DNA of 36,531 nucleotides from Clostridiaceae bacterium BRH_c20a (GTDB lineage Bacteria > Bacillota > Peptococcia > Peptococcales > BICA1-8), in the NCBI GenBank assembly GCA_000961765.1, contig LADT01000043.1, positions 1-36,531 on the forward strand, in the 5' to 3' direction. Numbering within the stretch: position 1 is the first letter of the stretch; each line of letters opens with the position of its first letter. Under the pieces are notes generated by a model, which saw nothing but the letters and a program-made list of their open reading frames with translations, searched no databases and was not told the origin of the DNA. The position numbers were made by a program, and so were the translations under genes. Below are positions 1-7,187 of this stretch, piece by piece.

Positions 1-567
1 TTAATGTTCATTTTAGCATTTACAATCGTCTTTACCTTAGCAGGTGGGGCAGCAGGGCTAATGGCAGGATTTTTAACTAAGTATGGGAGATATTTCGAAT
101 TTGTAGGTGGTACTCTGGTAATAATTCTTGGACTTAATTTGGTTGGAATTATAAAATTAAGCTTCATAAATAGCTGCAATATGCCGGGAGATAAGGCTAA
201 ATTCGGTTCGGGGTATCTTTCATCATTTGTAGTTGGTATTATATTTGCTGTTGCTTGCTCCCATTGTATTGGTCCAGTACTTTATTCAATTTTGATTATG
301 GCTGGTTCCCTCGGTTCTGTAACAAATGGAATGTTAGTAATGTTTTTATTCTCTATAGGTTTAGCAATACCTTATATAGTTGCTGGATTGTATATGGATA
401 AAATCATTAAATTGATTCATAAAACCCATAAAGTTTCTAAAACACTTAATATTGTTACAGGAGCAATAATTATTGCCCTTGGTATCCTGATTTTAACTGG
501 AAATTTTAATCTACTAACCACTTTTACAGCTAAGCTGATACCCTTTAAACTTCCAGTAGGTATGTAA
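1..567 (+). CDS. CcdA/DsbD-type membrane thiol-redox protein, 5' partial
   Basis: The frame is open at the left window edge, so the N-terminus is missing; about 187 residues are visible from the first ATG, against roughly 220-240 for the family. The protein is almost wholly hydrophobic, with about five membrane segments and a Gly-rich first hairpin. It carries the family-type segment ACSHCIGPVL near residue 84, where relatives usually have a Trp-Thr-Pro-Cys form. CcdA proteins pass reducing equivalents from cytoplasmic thioredoxin across the membrane to extracytoplasmic thiols, for cytochrome c maturation or disulfide reduction. The CSHC pair is unusual and might itself be redox active. An intrinsic terminator follows directly. 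The family is fairly certain; the exact partner is not. Confidence 0.8.
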   Translation, partial: LMFILAFTIVFTLAGGAAGLMAGFLTKYGRYFEFVGGTLVIILGLNLVGIIKLSFINSCNMPGDKAKFGSGYLSSFVVGIIFAVACSHCIGPVLYSILIMAGSLGSVTNGMLVMFLFSIGLAIPYIVAGLYMDKIIKLIHKTHKVSKTLNIVTGAIIIALGILILTGNFNLLTTFTAKLIPFKLPVGM

Positions 568-587
568 TAGCATAATTGTTTACTACT

Positions 588-618
588 AAAAATCGCCTTT
601 CAATGGCGATTTTTTCCT
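588..618 (+). terminator. Intrinsic terminator after the ccdA-like gene
   Basis: A 10-bp perfect stem (588-597 with 605-614) closes a 7-nt loop and runs into a T-rich tail. Confidence 0.85.
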
Positions 619-672
619 TTTTAGCTCTGCTTTCCATGCAGAATCCTAAAATATTTTCTAACCATAAGATAT

Positions 673-690
673 TATAGGGGATACCCTATA
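673..690. promoter_or_regulatory. Perfect dyad TATAGGG-N4-CCCTATA, candidate operator
   Basis: The two 7-nt arms are exact inverted complements around GATA and lie 21 nt before an ATG with a good ribosome site (712). GC-tract dyads of this kind resemble CsoR/RcnR-type metal-sensor operators. That reading is inference, since no such regulator is in the window. Confidence 0.4.
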
Positions 691-711
691 ACCGAAAATG
701 AAAGGGGGAAA

Positions 712-927
712 ATGACTATAATGAATATGCAGAATAACTTAGTAAACACCATACAGCATTGTGAAGCCTGTGCAAATGATACGCCCCCAATAGTTATAAC
801 CAGATTTTTAGTTATGCATCTTATTATAATCATTCATTGGCATTTTCCCATTTTCATGGTTCTCAGTATCTTGGTTCATTTTGTTTTCTCTATTATGTTC
901 TGGTGCAACAATATTATTGTCCGATGA
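712..927 (+). pseudogene. Possible truncated small Cys-containing gene
   Basis: An AAGGGGG ribosome site precedes ATG 712. The first 25-30 residues, containing the segment TIQHCEACAND, look coding and loosely recall four-helix copper-binding (DUF326-type) proteins. From about 808 onward the frame runs antisense through the RsgI-like gene on the other strand and becomes hydrophobic nonsense. The likely reading is a gene start whose remainder was deleted. Identity is weak. Confidence 0.3.
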
Positions 928-1759
928 AGTTGTTTCATTATCATAATGCATATTATTAGTATTTTGATGTGAAGACATTCTCTCGGTATTATTTGGCACC
1001 ATATTAGAGTGCATATCAAATATTTCTTCAGGAGATGCCCCATTTTCTTTTAAAATGTTACGGATATGACCGTGTTGAATTTGTTCCATTTTTATGCTAA
1101 ATCCTTTAGAACTACTTGACAGATAAATGTGATATTGGCTTGCAGTTAGATTTAATTCATTTGCCTTTATAAGAAAGTCTTTATCATGCCGCTCCATCAT
1201 CATTAAACCTTGATACTCTTCAACAGCTAATCCTTCTAAAATAACCTTTTTTAATTTATCCTCTGATATATAATAGATTAGTACTTTTCTCCAAATCTAC
1301 CAGATCTATTAATAGAATATTATTTTCATCTTCTGTTATTAGACCACTTTTCTTTGCCTCTAGGGCTAGAACAGACATGGCCTCATATATATCTTTCCCT
1401 TTAAGGTCATGCTGTTTTAAATCTTCTAAAGAGCTAGTATAGTTAGTTTTTATTACCCTATTATTGTCGTCAGTCCATATTTCCAAGCTTCCGGTAGTTA
1501 GCCCCATACTTAAATAAGCTGCAGCAGCTTCTTTTGTAAAAAATGGATTTAAAAGTCCTGTGAAAAACACCAATAAAATTGCGGCAGCAACAGCCATTCC
1601 CCAAGGCTTTCTTAAACCGGTTTTAGCTGACTGATAATGTATAATCTGACCAATTTTATGTGATGGTTTTTTAGGTATTTTGATAAAATGCCCGTCCGCA
1701 CTATATCCTACCGTATAATTATTATCTATAGACATGATAATTAGTTGATTATTTTTCAA
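808..1759 (-). pseudogene. RsgI-like anti-sigma factor, frameshifted
   Basis: The first part (1759 down to about 1270, TTG start after a TAGGAGTGAG site) has an RsgI N-terminal domain (residues ~5-45), one membrane helix (~55-72) and an extracytoplasmic part. RsgI proteins bind SigI through the N-terminal domain and sense envelope signals outside. The first frame stops at 1256. Shifting one base at the TATATATC run near 1264-1275 restores a continuous product through a segment reading EDKLKKVILEGLAVEEY and on to residue ~310. The tail is very hydrophilic (Asn, His, Met and Glu rich). It could be a true pseudogene, a sequencing error in a TA run, or slippage. The upstream sigI is only a stub, which favours decay. 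Confidence 0.75.
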
Positions 1760-1878
1760 ATGGACTCACTCCTATCTATATAAAATTTGGAAAATTTCTT
1801 TAATGGAGTAAGCTCTGGTTCGATAAGTATTAAAGTAAGAGCAATAATATATTTCCTGCCTCTCTCTAGAACGTATTT
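1756..1878 (-). pseudogene. sigI: C-terminal stub of RNA polymerase sigma-I factor
   Basis: In the frame just upstream of the RsgI-like gene about 40 codons remain, beginning VLERGRKYIIALTLIL. This matches the conserved C-terminal region of SigI, where an ERGRKYIIA-type segment is typical. Its TGA stop overlaps the TTG start of the RsgI-like gene (TTGA), the coupling expected of a sigI-rsgI operon. The rest of sigI is absent: a different small gene (1866-2077) abuts the stub. The sigma/anti-sigma pair is therefore no longer functional here. Confidence 0.65.
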
Positions 1879-2077
1879 TTTTCTTGTTTAACCTTTAAGG
1901 TATCTACCATGCTCTGCATATTCGAGTTATTCTCCTGTTGGGACAATTCAATTGGGATTCCATAGAATCTTTAATTTTAGGCATAAGATTTTCCGCGGTG
2001 TCTGCATTGGCAACCCCTACCAAAGATAATCCCAGCGCAACCGTTGTAATAGTGTTAAATAAACGTTTTTTTACCAT
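1866..2077 (-). pseudogene. Small secreted peptide gene, frameshifted near 1950
   Basis: An AGGAGG site lies 8 nt before ATG 2077. The product begins MVKKRLFNTITTVALGLSLVGVANA, a clear signal peptide with an ANA cleavage site. The first frame ends at 1904 in an Arg- and Cys-rich tail that looks out of frame. The alternative frame from about 1950 gives a hydrophilic tail (LSQQENNSNMQSMVDTLKV) ending at 1866. A mature peptide of about 45 residues is inferred. The longer frame upstream of 2077 was not used because it lacks a ribosome site. No family is recognised. Confidence 0.5.
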
Positions 2078-2330
2078 TTTCTTAATTCCTCCTAGTAGTA
2101 TTAATGAGCGGTAAATCTTTTGTAGTTCCGCTTGTAACAAGTTATTCGGACTTAACTTAAAAATTTGGGGAGGTAGGTGATATCTTTTTTTAAATAAATT
2201 TAAAGAATTACATCTTACTGGAGAGGTTAGAGGCAAAAGAAGTGATAAAAGTGTTAATGAAATAAATAAATTGCTAATCTGGTTAAATAATAGTATAAAA
2301 AAACACATTAAAAATATTGGAGGGAAGGAA

Positions 2331-2669
2331 ATGGCAAAGAATGTATTTAAATTAATATGTTTATTTATAATCCTCAGTTTACTTTTGGTAGCTTGTGTAC
2401 CTCAGCGTCGTCCAGTCCAAGATGAGACTAACTACTATAATGACAACATGATGGACAATATGACCAGAACTCACGAATTTCGTAATGGAATGGTTGAAAT
2501 GATGAAAACACCAGAGATGCGCCAAGCTATGGTGGAAATGATGAAAACGCCAGAAATGCGACAAGCTATGGTGGAAATGATGAAGACTCCTGAAATGAGG
2601 CAGGCCATGGTTGAAGTTATGAAGACACCGGAAATGCAGAGTGTTTTGGAAGAGATATTCAAAGAATAG
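2331..2669 (+). CDS. Lipoprotein with four 13-residue Met-rich repeats
   Basis: GGAGGG lies 6 nt before ATG 2331. The 112-residue product has a hydrophobic leader ending in LLVAC, a lipobox with the modified Cys near residue 22, so it should be anchored on the outer face of the membrane. From residue 54 it holds four tandem copies of a 13-residue unit, MVEMMKTPEMRQA and variants, that would form amphipathic helices with many Met residues. Met-rich extracytoplasmic proteins sometimes bind copper or act as a Met sink for oxidants; neither role is shown here. The gene is intact although its neighbours are broken. Confidence 0.75.
   Translation: MAKNVFKLICLFIILSLLLVACVPQRRPVQDETNYYNDNMMDNMTRTHEFRNGMVEMMKTPEMRQAMVEMMKTPEMRQAMVEMMKTPEMRQAMVEVMKTPEMQSVLEEIFKE
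2490..2645 (+). repeat. Four tandem 39-bp coding repeats
   Basis: Four consecutive in-frame 39-nt units encode the Met-rich 13-mer of the lipoprotein. The copies differ mainly at silent positions, except the last, which changes its end to QSV. Divergence at silent sites with a conserved peptide suggests selection on the protein sequence. Confidence 0.9.
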
Positions 2670-2702
2670 ATAATTAAGATTACCTTGCCTTAGAAAACCT
2701 AA

Positions 2703-2937
2703 TCTGAAACCCTAAATACTAATATTTTTGATGAGATTGTTCATATTGCTGATGAGGATGCTATTTAATACATCTAAACAGCTAGCTAAAAAAGAGGGTA
2801 TCTTATGTGGTATTTCAGCAGGTGCCGCTGTATATGTTGCCCTTCAAAAAGCAAAAGAACTAAAGCCAAATCAAAAGGTATTAGCTATTATTCCAGATAC
2901 AGGAGAAAGGTATTTAACAACAGGGTTAATAACTTAA
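2703..2937 (+). pseudogene. cysK: 3' remnant of cysteine synthase (cysK)
   Basis: Frame 3 from 2703 reads like the CysK segment preceding the active-site lid (LNTNIFDEIVHIADEDA). After a one-base shift near 2763, frame 1 continues with QLAKKEGILCGISAGAAVYVA and ends with the family C-terminus IIPDTGERYLTTGL. CysK is a PLP enzyme that makes cysteine from O-acetylserine. Only about 75 of roughly 310 residues remain and the Schiff-base lysine region is gone, so it is non-functional. Confidence 0.85.
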
Positions 2938-2969
2938 CATACTAACTGGTTAGTTAATATAAATTTTAA

Positions 2970-3005
2970 AAGGCTGCATTCCTAATTGAAGTGCAGCCTT
3001 ATTTC
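2970..3005 (+). terminator. Intrinsic terminator after the cysK remnant
   Basis: A 9-bp perfect stem AAGGCTGCA/TGCAGCCTT (2970-2978 with 2992-3000) is followed by ATTTCTT. Confidence 0.75.
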
Positions 3006-3051
3006 TTAATCATTGAGATTGCAAATGAGGAAGATTATTCACTAATGGTTT

Positions 3052-3167
3052 CTATTGCCTAGCTTTTTCTAGAGCTATTTTACAGCATTCTTGTAACTTG
3101 CCGAACTATTAGTAACACCTGCAAAGTCATCTATGGCATCAATATCCTCCAGCTTGATAATTTGTAC
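3052..3167 (-). pseudogene. C-terminal remnant of an FMN-binding domain protein
   Basis: On the minus strand from 3167 the frame reads LEDIDAIDDFAGVTNSSASYKNAVK, close to the FMN-binding domain motif (DAISGATxTS) of the RnfG/NosR type. The Thr/Ser that would carry FMN is in the segment GVTNSSA. A one-base shift after NAVK gives the usual ending IALEKARQ followed by a stop at 3052. The upstream part is absent and a stop precedes the fragment. This is a decayed redox gene. Confidence 0.55.
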
Positions 3168-3398
3168 TTATTTTTATAAAACTGTGTATATTTTGAGAAA
3201 AATTTAAAATTTATTTGTGGCATTGGCTTAGAAATGGTTAGAAATTATTTAATTTTTAGTAAGTTAATTAAGTTTCATAGAATATCCACATATTGCTCTA
3301 AACTTTAACAAATTTTTAATATATAAATAAACATAGATAACTTTAAGGAGGGTAAAGCTTTACTCTTAAATGTAGGAAAATTCTCGGAGGTATTTGGT
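3168..3398. promoter_or_regulatory. Leader of the M23 peptidase gene, with a 12-bp palindrome
   Basis: This stretch is AT-rich and non-coding. At 3345-3352 there is a ribosome-site-like AAGGAGGG not followed by a usable start. It overlaps the perfect palindrome GTAAAGCTTTAC (3352-3363), which can extend with wobble pairs to about 16 bp. The position, about 35 nt before the start codon, would suit an operator or an RNA hairpin that affects translation. No clear promoter hexamers were found. Confidence 0.35.
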
Positions 3399-4742
3399 TT
3401 GAACAAGAAAAGAAATCGGATTATTGTATGTACTCTATTGATTATATTTGCGATGGTATTATTTTTGCAAAGCAGTTATGCTACTGCCTTGGGTATCTAT
3501 ATGGATGAAGAACTAGTAGGAATCACTGATGATCAAATCTATGTAGAAAGCCTTATTAAAAATATAATTGCTGGACATAATTCTTACTCATCTAAGGGCC
3601 TAAATCATAATAATCTAAAAATTGAATTTAAGAAAATGCAAAAAGGCTCCCTTACTCCTCAGGAAAAGCTAAAGGAAATTTTGGAGCAAAAGTTATCGGT
3701 TGTATCAGGGGCTGCAATAGTTGTTAATGGAGTACAGGAAGTAGTATTAATTAATTCGGATGAAGCAGAAGGTGTTTTGGCTAAAATTAAAGAAAGCGCT
3801 ATTCCAAGTGATATTTTTGAAACTGTTAATAAAATTAAAATAAATGAAACGGTACAAATTACTTTTGTAGAAGTGCCTATTGAGAAAATATCAACAGTAG
3901 AAACCGCTTACCAATTATTAAGATTGGAAACAGAAGAGTATAACACTTATATCGTAAAAGAAGGAGATAGTTTATGGAAAGTAGCTAGTGATAATAATTT
4001 AGAAGTAGGAGATTTAAAACAGCTCAATACAGAACTAAAATCAGACGTAATCAAACCAGGGCAAAGGCTATCCGTGATTAGTATGGAACCCAAAATTAAT
4101 GTAGAAGTTGAAGGCATTGAAAAAAGAGTAGAAGATATCCCGTTTGAGGTTAGGTATGTTAATGATAATAGTATTGATGCAGGAGCCACTAAAATTAAGC
4201 AGGAAGGTATAAAGGGTAAGCAGGAAGTTACTTATTTTACAAAACTACTTAACGGATTAATAGTAGAGAAGAACGTAATCGCGAAAAAGGAACTTGAAGA
4301 GCCTGTTACAAAGATTATACTTAGAGGAACCCGGCGTGTTTCTAGGGACAGAGTTAAAGGGCAATACCCTTGGCCGGTACAAGGGAAAATTACATCCCTT
4401 TTCGGCAATCGAAAGTCCCCTTTTAGTAAAAAACAGGAATTTCACAGGGGAATAGATATCGCCGCTCCTACGGGTACTCCGATAAAAGCTATAGCTGAAG
4501 GAACTATAACTTATGCGGGATGGAGGGGTAATTATGGTAATCATGTGGAAATTGACCATGGACAAGGGTTTGTTACCAGATACTCTCACGCTTCAAAGGT
4601 TAATGTAAAAGTAGGGCAAAAAGTTTCACAAGGGCAAGTTATTGCCTTAGTGGGAAGTACGGGAAGAAGTACGGGCCCCCATGTTGATTTAGAAACTATT
4701 GTTAATGGTCAACCTCGTAACCCATTGGAATACATTCGATAG
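3399..4742 (+). CDS. M23 peptidoglycan peptidase with LysM and G5 domains
   Basis: TTG start, 8 nt after GGAGG; 447 residues. Layout: membrane anchor or signal (~9-30), a long N-terminal region, LysM (~185-227, YIVKEGDSLWKVA), G5 (~229-306), and M23 LytM-like domain (~335-447). LysM and G5 bind cell-wall glycans, so the protein should act on or scaffold peptidoglycan outside the membrane, as in related sporulation or cell-separation peptidases. Zinc site: H349 and D353 (HRGID) are present, and H397 (YSH) and H428 (GPH) are where catalytic His residues are expected. The last ligand, normally the second His of HxH, is Asp430 (HVD). Either Asp replaces it or the domain has become a non-catalytic activator. 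The gene is intact and appears monocistronic. Confidence 0.9.
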   Translation: MNKKRNRIIVCTLLIIFAMVLFLQSSYATALGIYMDEELVGITDDQIYVESLIKNIIAGHNSYSSKGLNHNNLKIEFKKMQKGSLTPQEKLKEILEQKLSVVSGAAIVVNGVQEVVLINSDEAEGVLAKIKESAIPSDIFETVNKIKINETVQITFVEVPIEKISTVETAYQLLRLETEEYNTYIVKEGDSLWKVASDNNLEVGDLKQLNTELKSDVIKPGQRLSVISMEPKINVEVEGIEKRVEDIPFEVRYVNDNSIDAGATKIKQEGIKGKQEVTYFTKLLNGLIVEKNVIAKKELEEPVTKIILRGTRRVSRDRVKGQYPWPVQGKITSLFGNRKSPFSKKQEFHRGIDIAAPTGTPIKAIAEGTITYAGWRGNYGNHVEIDHGQGFVTRYSHASKVNVKVGQKVSQGQVIALVGSTGRSTGPHVDLETIVNGQPRNPLEYIR

Positions 4743-4790
4743 AAAAAACTTATTTCATTAGGATCATATATTTGTTTTGTTATCTTTTGA

Positions 4791-4802
4791 TAATGATCAT
4801 TA
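4791..4802. promoter_or_regulatory. 12-bp palindrome TAATGATCATTA, Fur-box-like
   Basis: A perfect 12-bp palindrome lies 24 nt before the start of the 64-residue gene. With its left flank it reads TTGATAATGATCATTA, similar to a Fur box (GATAATGATAATC type). Iron regulation is only a suggestion. Confidence 0.35.
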
Positions 4803-4826
4803 AATATAAATTTAGGAGGGATTTAA

Positions 4827-5021
4827 ATGACAAATACTCAATTCAAAAAATTAAAAAAAGAGCGTGGTAGACTATTGGATGCTTGGAGAACTGCCGATAC
4901 CGTACAGAAAAATTCAATTCTAATACGTATTATTGATATTGATGAAGAGATAGAGCGCTATCATAAAAATTATGAAGCTTCTACTAAAAGACAATATATA
5001 ATAACAAAGGGAAGTAAATAA
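4827..5021 (+). CDS. Small charged conserved-type protein, unknown function
   Basis: AGGAGG lies 7 nt before ATG 4827 and a strong terminator follows, so this is probably a real single-gene unit. The 64-residue product has no membrane segment or signal. It is rich in Lys, Arg and Glu and looks like two helices that could form a helical hairpin or coiled coil (KKLKKERGRLLDAW then IIDIDEEIERYHKNY). I do not recognise the family. A nearby Fur-like palindrome may control it. Confidence 0.6.
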   Translation: MTNTQFKKLKKERGRLLDAWRTADTVQKNSILIRIIDIDEEIERYHKNYEASTKRQYIITKGSK

Positions 5022-5076
5022 TTATTCTTGGATATATGTATAAAGTAGAAATATTATTATGATGAAAAAAAGAGAT

Positions 5077-5110
5077 AGTTCTGATTATTAAAATAATCAG
5101 GGCTTTTTTA
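5077..5110 (+). terminator. Intrinsic terminator, possibly bidirectional
   Basis: CTGATTATT/AATAATCAG (5081-5089 with 5092-5100) extends by four outer pairs, two of them wobble, and is followed by a T run. It lies between convergent genes. Confidence 0.8.
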
Positions 5111-5436
5111 TTTTTTTGATACCTCAACGCCAATCTGAACAATTGACATATGAAGAGATGCCATGAGCGTATCGAAGTAGGTTATCGGGTCAATAAATGC
5201 AAGCTTTCCGTCCTTTATCATGCGTTCTTGTTCTTCTGTCAATGAGGATAGTATTTCCTTCTTAACCTTTTCGTCTGCAACCAGGCCTTTTTCTCGTATT
5301 TCATAGGCGTTAGGACATCTTACCAAAGTCTCCATTAAGCCCTTGAACTCTTCACTCTCAACAAATGCATTGAAAGCATATTCATTAATATTCCGCCAAC
5401 AATCTCAAACACTAAACCTCGATTAAATCTGTCCAT
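5108..5436 (-). pseudogene. Hypothetical soluble protein, frameshifted
   Basis: On the minus strand GGAGGTG lies just before ATG 5436 (start MDRFNRGLVFEIVGG). That frame soon diverges. Moving one base near 5385-5390 gives INEYAFNAFVESEEFKGL, joined without a stop to the open frame that ends at 5108. The combined product is about 110 residues, acidic, without membrane segments. The short 75-residue frame starting at 5335 has no ribosome site of its own. No family is recognised. The single-base lesion matches the pattern of its neighbours. Confidence 0.55.
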
Positions 5437-5520
5437 TGATGCACCTCCATAATGACAAATCATACTTAGGTTACTAATCATTAAATAATCGTATACATTT
5501 ATTTATAAGCTGCCTCTGAG

Positions 5521-5606
5521 TTATTGGAATAGTAACCATAAAGGAACGCCACCGTGAGAGGCGTGTGTCTTATGGCGTACGGGTTCAAGTCCCGTTTCTT
5601 GCACCA
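5521..5606 (+). pseudogene. tRNA-Leu-like remnant (3' half preserved)
   Basis: The 3' half is tRNA-like: T-stem ACGGG (5579-5583), loop TTCAAGT, matching CCCGT (5591-5595), 7-nt acceptor strand TTCTTGC, discriminator A and encoded CCA (5604-5606). Upstream, GTGTCTTATGGC resembles the long variable arm of tRNA-Leu and GGAAT resembles its D arm. A matching 5' acceptor strand and a regular anticodon arm are not found, so the gene is probably broken. A related 35-bp copy lies at 33636-33670. Confidence 0.5.
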
Positions 5607-5645
5607 TATATTTATGATTCACTCTAAGTCATTGCCGCTGAAGAA

Positions 5646-6351
5646 TTATTCATTACCCATCCCCAAAGATATATATTTGACACAATTTTTAATAATATTT
5701 GTAAATTCTTTATCCTTATGATAAACCAAATAAATATTTCTAACCAAATTAAGGTCCTTAATTTTTAGGGTGGCAACTACATTTAGTTGCTTTTCTAATT
5801 TAAGGGAACTTATTGGAAACTACAGAAATACCTAAATTTGCTGAAACTGCTTTTTTTATAGCCTCTTCGCAATTAAACTGCATGGCAACATTTATTTTAA
5901 TATTCTTTTTAATGACTGCGTTTTCAAACACTTCTCTAGAACTAGAGCCTCTTTCTCTTAAAATAAATGTCTCATTACATAAATCTAAAATAGATACTTC
6001 TTGTTTTTTGGCTAACGGATGATTAGGTGAGACTATTAAGACTAACTCATCTTTAGCAATAGGTTTGGATATTAAGTCTAAATCTAGGTCGAGCCCTTCC
6101 CCAACTACAGCAAAATCAAACTCATTATTAAGTAGCCTTTGAATAATAAAATTAGAGCAACCAATCTGAAGTTTTATTTCTACCTTTGGATAGTCAGTCT
6201 TAAAAGAACCAAGTAATTCAGGAAGTAAATATATACCTGCCGTTGTACCAGTACCTATTAAAACTTGTCCAATGTTAAAGTCACTTATATCACTAATCAT
6301 TAAATTAGCCTCTCGAGCTAGCTTAAATATTTCAGAGAAGTAGGGATAACC
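5646..6351 (-). pseudogene. LysR-family regulator lacking its HTH, frameshifted
   Basis: The main frame (6300-5800 from its first ATG, open from 6351) is a LysR effector-binding domain, with IGTGTTAGIYLLPELLGSF, a VGEG turn and an SANLGISVVS end-of-domain segment. It breaks after the SNKFP segment near 5800. The next frame continues SLKLEKQLNVVATLKI to a natural C-terminus at 5646. Upstream of 6351 an in-frame TAG appears and the winged helix-turn-helix (about 70 residues) is missing. LysR proteins regulate transcription upon binding small effectors; this one cannot bind DNA as it stands. It points away from reductase module 1, where a divergent regulator might once have sat. Confidence 0.8.
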
Positions 6352-6354
6352 CTA
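6341..6354. promoter_or_regulatory. Dyad TAGGG-ATAA-CCCTA
   Basis: Exact 5-nt arms around a 4-nt AT spacer lie at the broken 5' end of the LysR remnant, about 150 nt before the gene at 6506. The form AGGG-N4-CCCT recurs at 673-690, 15297-15316 and 28403-28414. It could be an operator or chance. Confidence 0.3.
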
Positions 6355-6419
6355 TTTTATAAAAATTAAATACAAATTTTCCCCCATTGTAAAGATAAAG
6401 TATTTTTATATACAATTTC

Positions 6420-6443
6420 TTCAAGTGCTTATATTTGCTTGAA
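6420..6443. promoter_or_regulatory. Inverted repeat TTCAAG-N12-CTTGAA before the 6506 operon
   Basis: Six-base arms (6420-6425, 6438-6443) with partial inner pairing (TGC/GC) lie about 65 nt before the start at 6506. The place suits an operator or leader hairpin. No convincing -35/-10 pair was identified nearby. Confidence 0.3.
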
Positions 6444-6505
6444 TAAAAGTACTTACAGATTATTTGCTTTGTCTTAATTACTATTTTTATGGGAGGTGAA
6501 AAAAC

Positions 6506-7132
6506 ATTGGCAGAAGGGTAGTTGTTTTTATTCCCGCATTTCTTATTCTTTTCTCAATGGTTCTTTTAGGGTTGGGGATATTTAACGAAGGAAGTCTAAC
6601 CAAACCTACTGAAACCGGTCAATTGGAAAGTCCAAAGGATTCTTTATCTGAAAACCCACAGTACAAGCAGGAACCTTTTAATGGTCCGGAAAACTGGATT
6701 CCCCCTTTTGAAAATGAAAATTTAAACACAAATACTTTTACTGGTGTATCAGAAACTAATACAAACGATGGGGTAAAGCAAGGAGTTAGGAAGTCCCTTG
6801 ATAATTCTCCAAAGTTTGATAGTACAACCGAAAAGTCTAAAACCAATTCTACAACCAATTCACCAAAAACTACTCAAGAACGGGTTGTTCTTAAAATGAC
6901 TAGTGAAAATATTATCTTAGTACAAAAAGCGCTAAATAAAGCCGGTTTTTACAACGGCGAATATGACGGAATATTGGATGAGGAATTTTTAGAAAAAATT
7001 AAAGAATTTCAAAGATATGTGGAAATAGAGCCTGACGGTATAGTTGATAATCAAATGATTAAATTTCTAGACATTTACTCAGGAGGCTGCGAATCTGCAT
7101 ATGCACTAAAAATAAATATCACAAAAAAATAG
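6506..7132 (+). CDS. Membrane-anchored peptidoglycan-binding (PG_binding_1) protein, ATT start
   Basis: GGGAGGTG (6491-6498) lies 7 nt before ATT 6506. That start gives GRRVVVFIPAFLILFSMVLLGLG, a complete N-terminal anchor or signal. The frame has a stop at 6497 and no ATG, GTG or TTG before ATG 6557, which would begin inside the membrane helix. The rare ATT start is therefore preferred (208 residues). Then follow a disordered Pro/Asn/Thr-rich linker (~30-115) and a C-terminal peptidoglycan-binding domain (~125-180), with the repeat logic LVQKALNKAGFYNGEYDGI and IKEFQRYVEIEPDGIVD. It probably links the membrane to the cell wall. It lies 55 nt before module 1 and may share its transcript; a functional link is unproven. 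Confidence 0.75.
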   Translation: MGRRVVVFIPAFLILFSMVLLGLGIFNEGSLTKPTETGQLESPKDSLSENPQYKQEPFNGPENWIPPFENENLNTNTFTGVSETNTNDGVKQGVRKSLDNSPKFDSTTEKSKTNSTTNSPKTTQERVVLKMTSENIILVQKALNKAGFYNGEYDGILDEEFLEKIKEFQRYVEIEPDGIVDNQMIKFLDIYSGGCESAYALKINITKK

Positions 7133-7187
7133 ATTAAGTAGGTAAATTTTAAGATTATTATCCAGAGACAAACAAGGAGGTGCCAGG

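Noticed and set aside
2078-2308. N-terminal extension of the 1904-2308 minus frame
   Set aside because: The frame is open upstream of 2077 but has no ribosome site, while ATG 2077 has AGGAGG at correct spacing and begins a signal peptide.
2379-2662. Minus-strand frames opposite the lipoprotein
   Set aside because: They are antisense shadows of the 39-bp repeats, with no ribosome site or normal composition.
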